This document shows positions 8,040 through 15,237 of a stretch of 64,000 nt of DNA, piece by piece. Position numbers and translations under genes: made by a program. The notes beneath the pieces are model-generated. The model saw nothing but the letters and a program-made list of their open reading frames with translations, ran no database searches and had not been told where the DNA came from. How positions within the stretch are numbered: position 1 is the first letter of the stretch; each line of letters begins with the position of its first letter. Origin of the DNA: Streptomyces populi (GTDB lineage Bacteria; Actinomycetota; Actinomycetes; Streptomycetales; Streptomycetaceae); assembly GCF_002911015.1 (NCBI RefSeq), contig NZ_KZ626855.1:1-64000 (forward strand). The letters are read 5' to 3'.

Positions 8040-8780
8040 ATGCCCGTCTCACGCAACTTGGCAGGAACGGTCTTCGTGGGCGGCGCGGTGACCCTGACTC
8101 TCGCCGCTCTGGTATACCCGACCATGCTCGGCGTCCAGACCACGTCCAGCGCCCAGACCCGCATCATCGCGGACACCCAGTGGGGCCCGCTCACCGAGGG
8201 CGACCGCGACTTCGTCGTCAAGGTGCGCGCGGCCGGGCTGTGGGAGTACCCCCTGGGTGAGATCGCGCTGAAGAAGGGCTCGACCCCGGCGATGCGGGAG
8301 GCCGGCAAGCACCTGATAGTGGGTCATGCGCGCCTCGACGAGCTGGACCGCAAGGTCGCCGTCCAGCTCAACATCACCCTGCCCAACCAGGCGTCTCCGC
8401 AGCAGCAGCAGTTCGTGGCGACCTCCGCGGCCCTGAGCGGCAAGGAGTTCGACAGGACCGCCGCCAACATCCTGCGCGTCACGCACGGCTCCATCTTCTC
8501 GGTGATCGCCAAGGTGCGCGCCAACACCAACAACTCCCTCGTGCGCGAGCTCGCGGACCTCGCCAACGACACGGTCCTCGACCACATCACCATGATGGAG
8601 AAGACCGGCACCATCGACTTCCCCTCGGTCCTCGCCCAGCAGAGCGCCCCGCCCACGCTCCCCAAGGACCAGCTCACACCGCCCGCGCCGCAGCCGGGCG
8701 CCCCGATCGTCGTCCTGACCCCGCGCCCCGACCTGAACGTGAACACCAACAGCCCGACCCCGAGCCCGACCGTCGGCTGA
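8040..8780 (+). CDS. exported DUF4142 protein
   Basis: 246 residues with a strong AGGAGG ribosome site 4 bases before the ATG. Residues about 8-35 form a signal peptide or membrane anchor (GTVFVGGAVTLTLAALVYP). The body is the DUF4142 ferritin-like helical domain: EGDRDFVVKVRAAGLWEYPL, then MREAGKHLIVGHARLDELD and a C-terminal helix LANDTVLDHITMMEKTG. Here the His/Glu positions recall a four-helix bundle, but metal binding is unproven. The C-terminus is a Pro/Thr-rich tail (from about residue 205) that may span the cell wall. DUF4142 proteins are envelope proteins of unknown function. Confidence 0.88.
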   Translation: MPVSRNLAGTVFVGGAVTLTLAALVYPTMLGVQTTSSAQTRIIADTQWGPLTEGDRDFVVKVRAAGLWEYPLGEIALKKGSTPAMREAGKHLIVGHARLDELDRKVAVQLNITLPNQASPQQQQFVATSAALSGKEFDRTAANILRVTHGSIFSVIAKVRANTNNSLVRELADLANDTVLDHITMMEKTGTIDFPSVLAQQSAPPTLPKDQLTPPAPQPGAPIVVLTPRPDLNVNTNSPTPSPTVG

Positions 8781-8807
8781 CCGGCGGGGCCCGGCGGCCC
8801 CACGTCC

Positions 8808-8841
8808 GGGGAACACCCGCCGGGACCCGCGGGCGTTCCCC
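8808..8841. terminator. bidirectional terminator hairpin
   Basis: GGGGAACACCCGC (8808-8820) pairs with GCGGGCGTTCCCC (8829-8841) with one mismatch and an 8-base loop. It lies between two converging genes, 28 bases after the DUF4142 stop and 11 bases beyond the nitroreductase stop, so it can serve both strands. Confidence 0.75.
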
Positions 8842-8851
8842 CTCCCGGGCT

Positions 8852-9505
8852 TCACACCGGCCGTGTTCCCTGCCAGCCGTCGCGGTGCAGGACCCGCTCC
8901 AACGGCAGCCGCGGCCCCGGACGGAACGTGGTGCGCAGCGGATGGGCCGTCGGCAGCAGCGCGCCCTGGCGCACCGTGGGCGGCAGGCCCAGTACGTCGG
9001 CGACCTCCTGCTCGCGGTCCAGGTGGACGGCCGTCCAGGCGGTGACCAGTCCGCGGCTGCGGGCGGCCAGCGCGTAGCTCCAGGCGGCCGGCAGCAACGA
9101 TCCCCACAGACCGGCCTGGTTGCCCGGGGGCAGCCGTCCGCCGGCCACTTCGAGGCACGGGACGACCAGGACCGGTACCCGGTGCAGCCGGTCGGCCAGC
9201 GCCCGGGCCGCGGTGAGCACCGGGCGCGTGGCCGCGGGCAGTTCCGCCGGCCGCTCGAGAGCGGCGGCGTTGCGTTCGTAGAACGCGGCCCGGTAGACCT
9301 CGGCGACGTCCGCGCGGACGCGCGGGTCGGTGAGCAGGATCCAGCGCCAGTTCTGCCGGTTGTTGCCGTTCGGTGCCTGCAGGGCGATGCGCAGACAGTC
9401 CTCGACCAGGGCCGGATCCACCGCCCGGTCCAGGTCGAGACCGTGCCGCACGGACCGCGTGGTGGTCAGCAGCTCCTCGCAGGACAGGGGAAGTCCGTCG
9501 GTCAC
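8852..9505 (-). CDS. nitroreductase family protein
   Basis: 217 residues from a GTG at 9505 that overlaps the UbiA stop (GTGA). The flavin-binding start of the family is clear: TTRSVRHGLDLDRAVDPALV, then LRIALQAPNGNNRQNWRWIL (the APNGNN-W site that holds FMN phosphate). A C-terminal stretch GLVTAWTAVHLDREQEVADV matches the family's substrate-lid region. Members are FMN-dependent NAD(P)H reductases that act on nitro groups, quinones, enones or dehydro-groups. As the last gene of the seven-gene operon it is a candidate for reducing an unsaturated intermediate or a quinone/prenyl product. Confidence 0.88.
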   Translation of the reverse strand: MTDGLPLSCEELLTTTRSVRHGLDLDRAVDPALVEDCLRIALQAPNGNNRQNWRWILLTDPRVRADVAEVYRAAFYERNAAALERPAELPAATRPVLTAARALADRLHRVPVLVVPCLEVAGGRLPPGNQAGLWGSLLPAAWSYALAARSRGLVTAWTAVHLDREQEVADVLGLPPTVRQGALLPTAHPLRTTFRPGPRLPLERVLHRDGWQGTRPV

Positions 9506-10467
9506 GGCAGCAGCACCGCCAGGAGCACCAGCCCGAGGTGGGTGGCCACGACGAAGGCGATCGTGGCGGGCATCGGCCACCCGCCGCGCCCCGCGGCCAG
9601 GAACCGCCGGGTGGCGTGGGCGGGCAGGACGGCCGCCAGGCAGGGCAGCAGCGCGAGCGGACCCCGCGGGGCGAGCAGCAGGACCTGGCAGGCGAGGGCC
9701 CCGGCCGCGAAGGCGGCGGTGACCGCGGCGGCGCGCCGCGGTCCGAGAGCGGCCGAGTACGGACGGGCGCCCGGTGGCGCCTCCCAGGCGGTCTTGCGGG
9801 CGAACTCGAAGTGCAGGAAGACACAGGCGCTCAGGGTGAGCAGCGCGGCACCGCGCCGGTCGGCGGTGACGGTTCCCGCGGCGACGAGCGACCCGTAGAC
9901 GTAGACACCGAGCAGCAGTTGGACCGGGTAGGTCACCGCCAGGCCGAGCAGGGGCCGGTCGCGCACCGCGGGGGACAGCCGCTCCAGCGGGGCGAGGAGC
10001 AGCCCGTACCCGAGAGCCGCGAGGATCAGCAGGGCGTCGGCCGCCGAGAGGGCCGCGTTCAGACCGGTCACCACCGCGGCGACCGCCGCCATCGCGCCGC
10101 GCAGTTCGGCCGCGGTGATCGCGCCGGTGACGAGCGGCCGGTCCGGGTGGTGGACGCGGTCGTGGGCGAGGTCCTTCTGTTCGTCCAGCATCCGCAGGAA
10201 CAGCAGGGCCAGTACGACGCTGACGACCCGGATCCAGGTGGCGCCGGACGGGCGCCAGGCCGGGCCGGCCGCGGCCACCGCCGAGCCCTCCAGCGCGAGG
10301 ACCCACAGCAGTCCGTAGGTGACGTAGAGGTGCGGCCGGAACCTGCGCAGCACGAAACGGCCCAGTCTGGCGGGAACTCGCCGGGCGGTGAAGGTGGTCG
10401 CCGCGTCCCCGTGGCCGGGTGCGCCCGAGGGGGGTTCTTCCCTGGCGGGTGCGGCCGGGGGCCTCAT
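9502..10467 (-). CDS. UbiA-type prenyltransferase (operon member)
   Basis: 321 residues with about 8-9 membrane helices after a short cytosolic N-terminus. The first Asp-rich site is DEQKDLAHDRVHHPDRPL, a DxxKDxxxD variant of UbiA's NDxxDxxxD followed by the HPxRP box. The second site is replaced by EFARKTAWEAPPGARPYS, as in a UbiA subgroup with E-ARK motifs instead of a second DxxxD. Expected reaction is transfer of a prenyl chain to an acceptor at the membrane; neither substrate is known. ATG at 10467 overlaps the AfsA-like stop and its own stop overlaps the nitroreductase GTG. Confidence 0.8.
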   Translation of the reverse strand: MRPPAAPAREEPPSGAPGHGDAATTFTARRVPARLGRFVLRRFRPHLYVTYGLLWVLALEGSAVAAAGPAWRPSGATWIRVVSVVLALLFLRMLDEQKDLAHDRVHHPDRPLVTGAITAAELRGAMAAVAAVVTGLNAALSAADALLILAALGYGLLLAPLERLSPAVRDRPLLGLAVTYPVQLLLGVYVYGSLVAAGTVTADRRGAALLTLSACVFLHFEFARKTAWEAPPGARPYSAALGPRRAAAVTAAFAAGALACQVLLLAPRGPLALLPCLAAVLPAHATRRFLAAGRGGWPMPATIAFVVATHLGLVLLAVLLP

Positions 10468-11444
10468 GCGGCCCTGTGCACGGCCGGCGCCGCCAGGGCG
10501 CGTACCGGTCCGGCGTCCGCGTCGGCGAACCTGATCCGGGCCTCGGCGGCCACGGAGCCGGGCTGGCGCAGGGTGCATTCGACGGCAGCCCCCGGCGGCG
10601 CCGGAGCGGCCCGGCACTCCAGCGGCAGATCCATCTCGGCGAAACGGCGGAACCGCGCGGCCAGGGCCACCGGCAGCGGGCTGGGCGTGCGGACGGTTCC
10701 GGCGGACACCGCGGCGCGCAGGGCGAGTTGGCGGAATGCCTCCAGCTCCAGCATGCCGGGCACATGGTCCACCCAGTGGTCGTAGAGGGTGGGGTGGGTG
10801 GTCTCGGCCAGCAGGCGCGCCGTGTGGGTGCCGTCGTCCGTGGTGCGCGGCGGTGAGATGACCGTGTTGGCCGAGGCGCGCCGGCCGACGAGCGCTGGTT
10901 CGACGTGGCGTCCGCGCAGCGCGACGGGCACGGCGGGCAGGCCGAGCGCGCCGCGCTGCCGGGCCCGCAGGCTCGTCCAGTCCTCGGGCGGCATCCAGGA
11001 GTAGTCGATGCGGGCCGCCAGGGCCTCGCGGGCGCCGATGGACAGGCCGAAGCGGAGCCGCAGGCCCCGCACTTCGGCCCGGGTGGCGAACCGTTTCTCG
11101 ATCCGGGTCGTGACGACCGCCTCGGTGGGCCGGTCGCCCCGGGTGAGGGCGGCCGGGTCCGGCACCTCGAACTCGACCGCCCGGAGCAGGAACTTGTGTC
11201 CGGGCCGGACGCCGAGGTAGCGGTGGGCCACCACGAAGATGCCCTGCCGGCACGCTTCGAGCAGCAGGAAGGGGTCGAGGCGGTCGCCGGGGCCGAGGGT
11301 GTCGTCGTAGAAGGCGTGGCGGCGGGGGAAGCGTGCGGCCAGCAGCATCTCGTCCTCGCCGTGGCGCTCGGCGTCGGTCAGGAAGACCTCCTCGACCGCG
11401 GAGCGGTGCACGAGTTCCTTGGGGAGTGTCGGGGTGAACTGCAC
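10464..11444 (-). CDS. AfsA/ScbA-like hotdog-fold protein
   Basis: 326 residues from a GTG at 11444 preceded by GAGGAG. The sequence has two hotdog repeats as in A-factor synthase AfsA: the first includes VHRSAVEEVFLTDAERHGED and RLDPFLLLEACRQGIFVVAH, the second HTARLLAETTHPTLYDHWVD followed by PGMLELEAFRQLALRAAV. In AfsA these domains condense a beta-ketoacyl-ACP with dihydroxyacetone phosphate to start gamma-butyrolactone signals. Here no butyrolactone receptor gene lies next to it, and the neighbours are phosphotransfer and prenyl enzymes. The condensation chemistry is thus plausible, but a classical A-factor product is not established. Confidence 0.85.
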   Translation of the reverse strand: MQFTPTLPKELVHRSAVEEVFLTDAERHGEDEMLLAARFPRRHAFYDDTLGPGDRLDPFLLLEACRQGIFVVAHRYLGVRPGHKFLLRAVEFEVPDPAALTRGDRPTEAVVTTRIEKRFATRAEVRGLRLRFGLSIGAREALAARIDYSWMPPEDWTSLRARQRGALGLPAVPVALRGRHVEPALVGRRASANTVISPPRTTDDGTHTARLLAETTHPTLYDHWVDHVPGMLELEAFRQLALRAAVSAGTVRTPSPLPVALAARFRRFAEMDLPLECRAAPAPPGAAVECTLRQPGSVAAEARIRFADADAGPVRALAAPAVHRAA

Positions 11445-11455
11445 GATGCCGCTCC

Positions 11456-12400
11456 TCAGTTCGCGGTGGCGCGGACGGTGTCCAGGTGGCGGCGCCAGGT
11501 GTCGGCGTCGGCTCCGTCCAGCACGGGCGCCCGGCCCGGCTGTCGCATGGGGAGCACCTTCGAGCCGACGATGACGGCGTCCCACGGGTCGAGGTCGATC
11601 CCCCTCCGCCAGGCGCTCTCCAGCAGCTCCCGCGGGGCGGCCGAGGGGTCGGCGCCCCGGTGCCGGGACACGGTGTCGCGCAGTCGTGCGAGGGCGGGTC
11701 CGAAGTCGAGGTCCCGGGGTTCGGTGGCGGCGTACAGCAGTCCGGTCAGCTCGTGCGCGTGCGCGGCGCGGTCCTCGCCGGCGAGGGCGGAGCGGAACAG
11801 GCGGTCGCGCTCGGTCTCGTCGAAGTGGACGGCCAGCTCCCGCAGCACGTCGGCGGGTTCGTCGGGAGTGTGCACCAGGTTCAGCAAGTAGCTGTAGCGG
11901 CCCAGGAGATGGCGCAGCTGGCCGGGCCGGCGGGCGTCCGGGTCCGTGGGGCCCTTGAGCCGGGTGAGTTCGACCGAGGCTGGCACGTCCAGGTCGTTCT
12001 CGGGCCGGACGAGCAGGACGAGGGCGTCGGCGTCCTCCAGGAAGAGTGCGGCCAGCCGCCTGCGGTGAGGGGTGGCGAGGTTCCACTGGAAGTACCACAG
12101 GGAGCGGATCATGGTGCGGGTCAGCCGGGTGACACCCGCGCCGGCGATCGTGAAACCCTGCCCGGCCAGCCAGTCGGCGGCCGCGTCCAGCCTGCGCGCC
12201 ACGACGGCGTCGGGCTTGAGCAGCAGCAGCGCGTGCCGGTGGGCGAAGCCGGTGACGTCGTCGGTGAGGGCGGCGAGCTGGTCGTGGCTCTCCTGGTAGT
12301 AGGTGTCCGCGCCGTACAGCCGTTGTTTGTCGGGGTGGCAGGTCAGCAGCGGTGAGACGGGTATGCCGTACGAGGGCTCGGCGAGGTGGGCGAGGGTCAT
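11456..12400 (-). CDS. NDK-fold protein with nucleoside-diphosphate-kinase-like active site
   Basis: 314 residues. The central part (about 55-195) follows nucleoside diphosphate kinase: HALLLLKPDAVVARR (K62-P63-D64), then ITRL-type segment and GPTDPDARRPGQLRHLLG, which matches the GxTxPxxxxPGxxR stretch. LLNLVHTPDEP places His177 where NDK has its phosphate-carrying histidine. True NDKs are about 140 residues, so the N-terminal 55 and C-terminal ~120 residues are extra. It probably moves phosphate between nucleotides or onto a pathway intermediate rather than acting as housekeeping NDK. It overlaps the SDR gene by ATGA and ends 11 bases before the AfsA-like start. Confidence 0.78.
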   Translation of the reverse strand: MTLAHLAEPSYGIPVSPLLTCHPDKQRLYGADTYYQESHDQLAALTDDVTGFAHRHALLLLKPDAVVARRLDAAADWLAGQGFTIAGAGVTRLTRTMIRSLWYFQWNLATPHRRRLAALFLEDADALVLLVRPENDLDVPASVELTRLKGPTDPDARRPGQLRHLLGRYSYLLNLVHTPDEPADVLRELAVHFDETERDRLFRSALAGEDRAAHAHELTGLLYAATEPRDLDFGPALARLRDTVSRHRGADPSAAPRELLESAWRRGIDLDPWDAVIVGSKVLPMRQPGRAPVLDGADADTWRRHLDTVRATAN

Positions 12401-13530
12401 CGGTGGGTGCTCCCGTCGGGTCGGGCGGCCGGCTCCCTGGGCGGGGGCGGGCCGAGATAGCCGGTCGCGAGGCAGTGGTCGAGGAGGCGGCGCAGGTAGG
12501 CGTGCGCGCCCGTCGCGGGCGGACGGTGGCCGAAGGCCTCGGCGTGGGTGGCGTCGAAGCGGACGCGGCGCCGGAAGTAGGGGGCGTACAGGGAGACGAC
12601 GCGGTCGTAGTAGGGGCGTTCGCGGCCGGGCAGGGCCGTGGCGGAGAACGCGGACGGGGGGACGAACCGCGGCACGTGGAGGGACGGGTACTCGGCGAGG
12701 ACGTCGGACATGTCCCGCAGGGTCAGCTCGTGGCCGACGGCGTGCAGGGTGCGGCCCTCGGCGTCCCGGAACCGGGTGGCGGCCTCGGTCACCAGGTCGG
12801 CGACCCGGTCGACCGGGACCAGGTCGAGGACGGCGTCGTGGTGACCGGGCACCGTGCGCACCAGGCCCCTGGTCAGGACCCGGAGCACGGGGTAGACGGT
12901 CTTGTGGTCGCGGACGCGGCCGGTGCGGGTGGCGCCGGTGACGATGCTCGGGCGGACCACGGTCACGGGCAGGCCGTCCGCCGCGGCCTTGCGGACCAGG
13001 GTCTCGGCGGCCAGTTTGCTCTTCTCGTAGTCGTTGCCGGGGCGTTGGCCGAGGTCGAGTTCGTCCTCGTACGCGATGCCGTCGCGTTCCCCGCACACGT
13101 AGGCGGTGCCGACGTGGACCAGGGGCGTACGGGTCCCGAGGGCGAGGCCCAGGACGTGCCTGGTGCCCTCGACGTTGACGCGTTCGTACCGGCCCGGCGG
13201 CAGTCCGAAGTCGGTGACGGCGGCGCAGTGGACGATCCGGTCGGCACCGGCGGCCAGGCGCCGGTCGGCACCGCTCAGCCCGAGGCCGGGGCGGGTGACG
13301 TCGCCGGTGATCCGGGTGACGGCGCCCGGACCGGCGGTGAGTTTTCTGCCGTTGTTGCGGACGAGGTCGGCGTTGTGGTGCACCACCGCCAGCACCCTGT
13401 GACCGGCGGCGGTGAGCCGGGCGGTCACCTCGGCGCCCACGAAGCCGCTGGCGCCGGTCACCAGCACCGTCATCGGGTGGGACGCCGCCGGATCGGGGGT
13501 CGTCGGATCGGGGGTCGTCGGATCGGACAT
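12397..13530 (-). CDS. NAD(P)-dependent SDR / thioester-reductase-like protein
   Basis: 377 residues. The Rossmann motif TGASGFVG is at 25-32 and the extended-SDR active site YEKSK follows GTAYVCGERDGIAYEDE. The pattern of RYERVNVEGTRHVLGLAL and VTVVRPSIVTGAT is that of the NAD-binding-4 group (fatty acyl-CoA reductases and NRPS/PKS thioester-reductase domains), so reduction of an acyl thioester or a sugar/aldehyde is possible. The ATG at 13530 has GGAGG 8 bases upstream. The first 19 residues carry a TTPDP repeat created by a 15-bp tandem DNA repeat, so the conserved protein really begins near residue 20. It overlaps the NDK-like gene. Confidence 0.82.
   Translation of the reverse strand: MSDPTTPDPTTPDPAASHPMTVLVTGASGFVGAEVTARLTAAGHRVLAVVHHNADLVRNNGRKLTAGPGAVTRITGDVTRPGLGLSGADRRLAAGADRIVHCAAVTDFGLPPGRYERVNVEGTRHVLGLALGTRTPLVHVGTAYVCGERDGIAYEDELDLGQRPGNDYEKSKLAAETLVRKAAADGLPVTVVRPSIVTGATRTGRVRDHKTVYPVLRVLTRGLVRTVPGHHDAVLDLVPVDRVADLVTEAATRFRDAEGRTLHAVGHELTLRDMSDVLAEYPSLHVPRFVPPSAFSATALPGRERPYYDRVVSLYAPYFRRRVRFDATHAEAFGHRPPATGAHAYLRRLLDHCLATGYLGPPPPREPAARPDGSTHR
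13490..13525. repeat. 15-bp tandem repeat at the SDR N-terminus
   Basis: The unit GGATCGGGGGTCGTC occurs at 13490-13504 and 13505-13519, with a partial third copy to 13525. It encodes a TTPDP repeat ahead of the Rossmann fold, and copy-number change would keep the frame (15 bp is 5 codons). Confidence 0.7.
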
Positions 13531-13584
13531 CGGTGGATCCTCCGCACGGAACGTCGGGTCGGATGCTCGGGAGCCGAGGGCCCG

Positions 13585-15237
13585 TCAGCGGGCCTGGTGG
13601 GGCTGGGCCCCGTTGCCGGCCAGCAGCTCGCGGGCCTCTTCGATGGGCAGCTCCGCACCGAGGTGGGCGCCCATGCGCAGCCAGTCGTGGCCGAGTTGCA
13701 GCGTCGCCCGCCAGGTGTGCGCGGAGTCGAAGGAGAGCGGGAAGGAGTCGGCGCCCATGGCACCGCGTACCAGGGCGATGAAGCGGCGCAGCTCCGCGCG
13801 CAGCGCGTCGCCGTCCTCCGCCGAGTCCACGCCCCGCCCCAGGAGTTCCCCGGCACGGACGCCGATCGGTCCGGTGGCGGCGGGAAGCAGGTCCATGCGG
13901 CGCACGAGGTCGGTGTCCGCGGGCAGCGGGTTGACCCCGTGGGCGCTGAACAGTCCGCGCAGCGCGGCGTGCACGGCGCGGCGCGCGGTGAGTTCGGCGA
14001 CCCGCCGCTGGCCGCGCCGCAGGGCTCCGGTCAGGTCCTCGACGGCGTTCTCGACCACCACGTTGGACCACACCAGGGCCATGGCCGCGGCGGCGAACCG
14101 GTCGGCGGGCAGGGGCATCAGGTCGACGGCGCGGGCTCCGGTGACGGCCGCGCCGCGGACCGACAGCAGCGGCCGCGCGGTGGAGGGCGGCGGGGTCACG
14201 GGGCCGGGCGGGGCGGCGAGCGGGAGCGCGGGGGTGACGGCTCCGCCGCCCTTCCAGACGAGGCGGACCAGTCCGTAACGCAGGAAGGCGGCGAGCAGCG
14301 GGCCGGGGTCGGTGACGCCGGTGGCGGCGCTCTCGGCCAGTACGCGGGGCAGCGGCCGGCCCAGGACGAGGGAGCGCCAGACGGTTCCGGCGTCGGCGCC
14401 GAGGGCGAACACGTCGCGCCCGCCGCGGACGACGTGGACCCGTTCGCCGGTCTGCCAGGTGGTCACCCGGGCCACGCGTTCCACGGTGAGCCGTTCGGGC
14501 TTCCGGGGGACGCCGGTGAGGCCGAGGTCCGCGGCGAGATCGAGGCAGGCGGTCAGGTGGGCCCGGGCGGCACCGGCGTCGCCGGACGGGACGACGGCCT
14601 CTTCCAACGCCCAGTAGCGGTCGCGCACGTCCGCCCGTCCCGCCCGGTCCAGCTGCATGGACAGCCACTTGGGTTCGAGATAGGTCTCACCGAGGCCCGC
14701 CGCCCAGGACTTGACGCTCTGCACGAGCGCGGCGCGGGTCCAGTCGACCGCCTCGTCGCTCTCGCCGAGGCACTGCAGTGCCAGCGCGTGCCGCAAGGAC
14801 TGCCGGGCCCGGTGCGCCCACCAGTCGGCGGTGATCCGGCGGAACCGCTCCACGGGCAGCAGCGCCTTCACCTCCTCGACGAGGGCGTGGCCGCGCAGCG
14901 GATGACTGTGCAGCACCCGCTGGCAGCGGTTGAGGAGGTCCTCGGAGAGCCGGGCCGGCCGTCCGGCCGTCCGCTCCACCTCCTGGAACTGGTCGGCCAG
15001 TTGACGCACCGAGCGGGTGCGGATCTCCACCCTTCTGCCGTCCACGAACAGCAGGGACGGCATGGTCGGCAGGTCGTCGTCGCGGCGGCTCACGAGCAGG
15101 AAGTCGATGTCGGAGGAAGGGTTGCCGAACCCCTCCGCTATGGAGCCCTCCAGGGTCACGGCCCACTCGGTGTCGAGGGGGAGTTCGGCGAGGGACTTGT
15201 CGAGCAGGTCCTGCAACCGTTCCTCGGTGAGGATCAC
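13585..15237 (-). CDS. nucleotidyltransferase-fold protein
   Basis: 550 residues from a GTG at 15237 that overlaps the PEP-synthase-like stop (GTGA). Residues 31-48 read GSIAEGFGNPSSDIDFLL, the polymerase-beta-type nucleotidyltransferase motif GS-x-G-DxD with metal-binding D43 and D45; the third acidic residue may be in GRRVEIRTRS. The rest is helical and includes a stretch about 310-345 (WQTGERVHVVRGGRDVFALG) of no known family. Minimal nucleotidyltransferases of this type modify antibiotics, proteins or tRNA, so transfer of NMP to an intermediate of this operon is one option. The length is far above that of aminoglycoside NTases (about 250). Confidence 0.8.
   Translation of the reverse strand: MILTEERLQDLLDKSLAELPLDTEWAVTLEGSIAEGFGNPSSDIDFLLVSRRDDDLPTMPSLLFVDGRRVEIRTRSVRQLADQFQEVERTAGRPARLSEDLLNRCQRVLHSHPLRGHALVEEVKALLPVERFRRITADWWAHRARQSLRHALALQCLGESDEAVDWTRAALVQSVKSWAAGLGETYLEPKWLSMQLDRAGRADVRDRYWALEEAVVPSGDAGAARAHLTACLDLAADLGLTGVPRKPERLTVERVARVTTWQTGERVHVVRGGRDVFALGADAGTVWRSLVLGRPLPRVLAESAATGVTDPGPLLAAFLRYGLVRLVWKGGGAVTPALPLAAPPGPVTPPPSTARPLLSVRGAAVTGARAVDLMPLPADRFAAAAMALVWSNVVVENAVEDLTGALRRGQRRVAELTARRAVHAALRGLFSAHGVNPLPADTDLVRRMDLLPAATGPIGVRAGELLGRGVDSAEDGDALRAELRRFIALVRGAMGADSFPLSFDSAHTWRATLQLGHDWLRMGAHLGAELPIEEARELLAGNGAQPHQAR

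Noticed and set aside
13448..13530. SDR start at residue 20 (13473) instead of residue 1
   Set aside because: GGAGG lies 8 bases before the upstream ATG at 13530, while none is seen before 13473.
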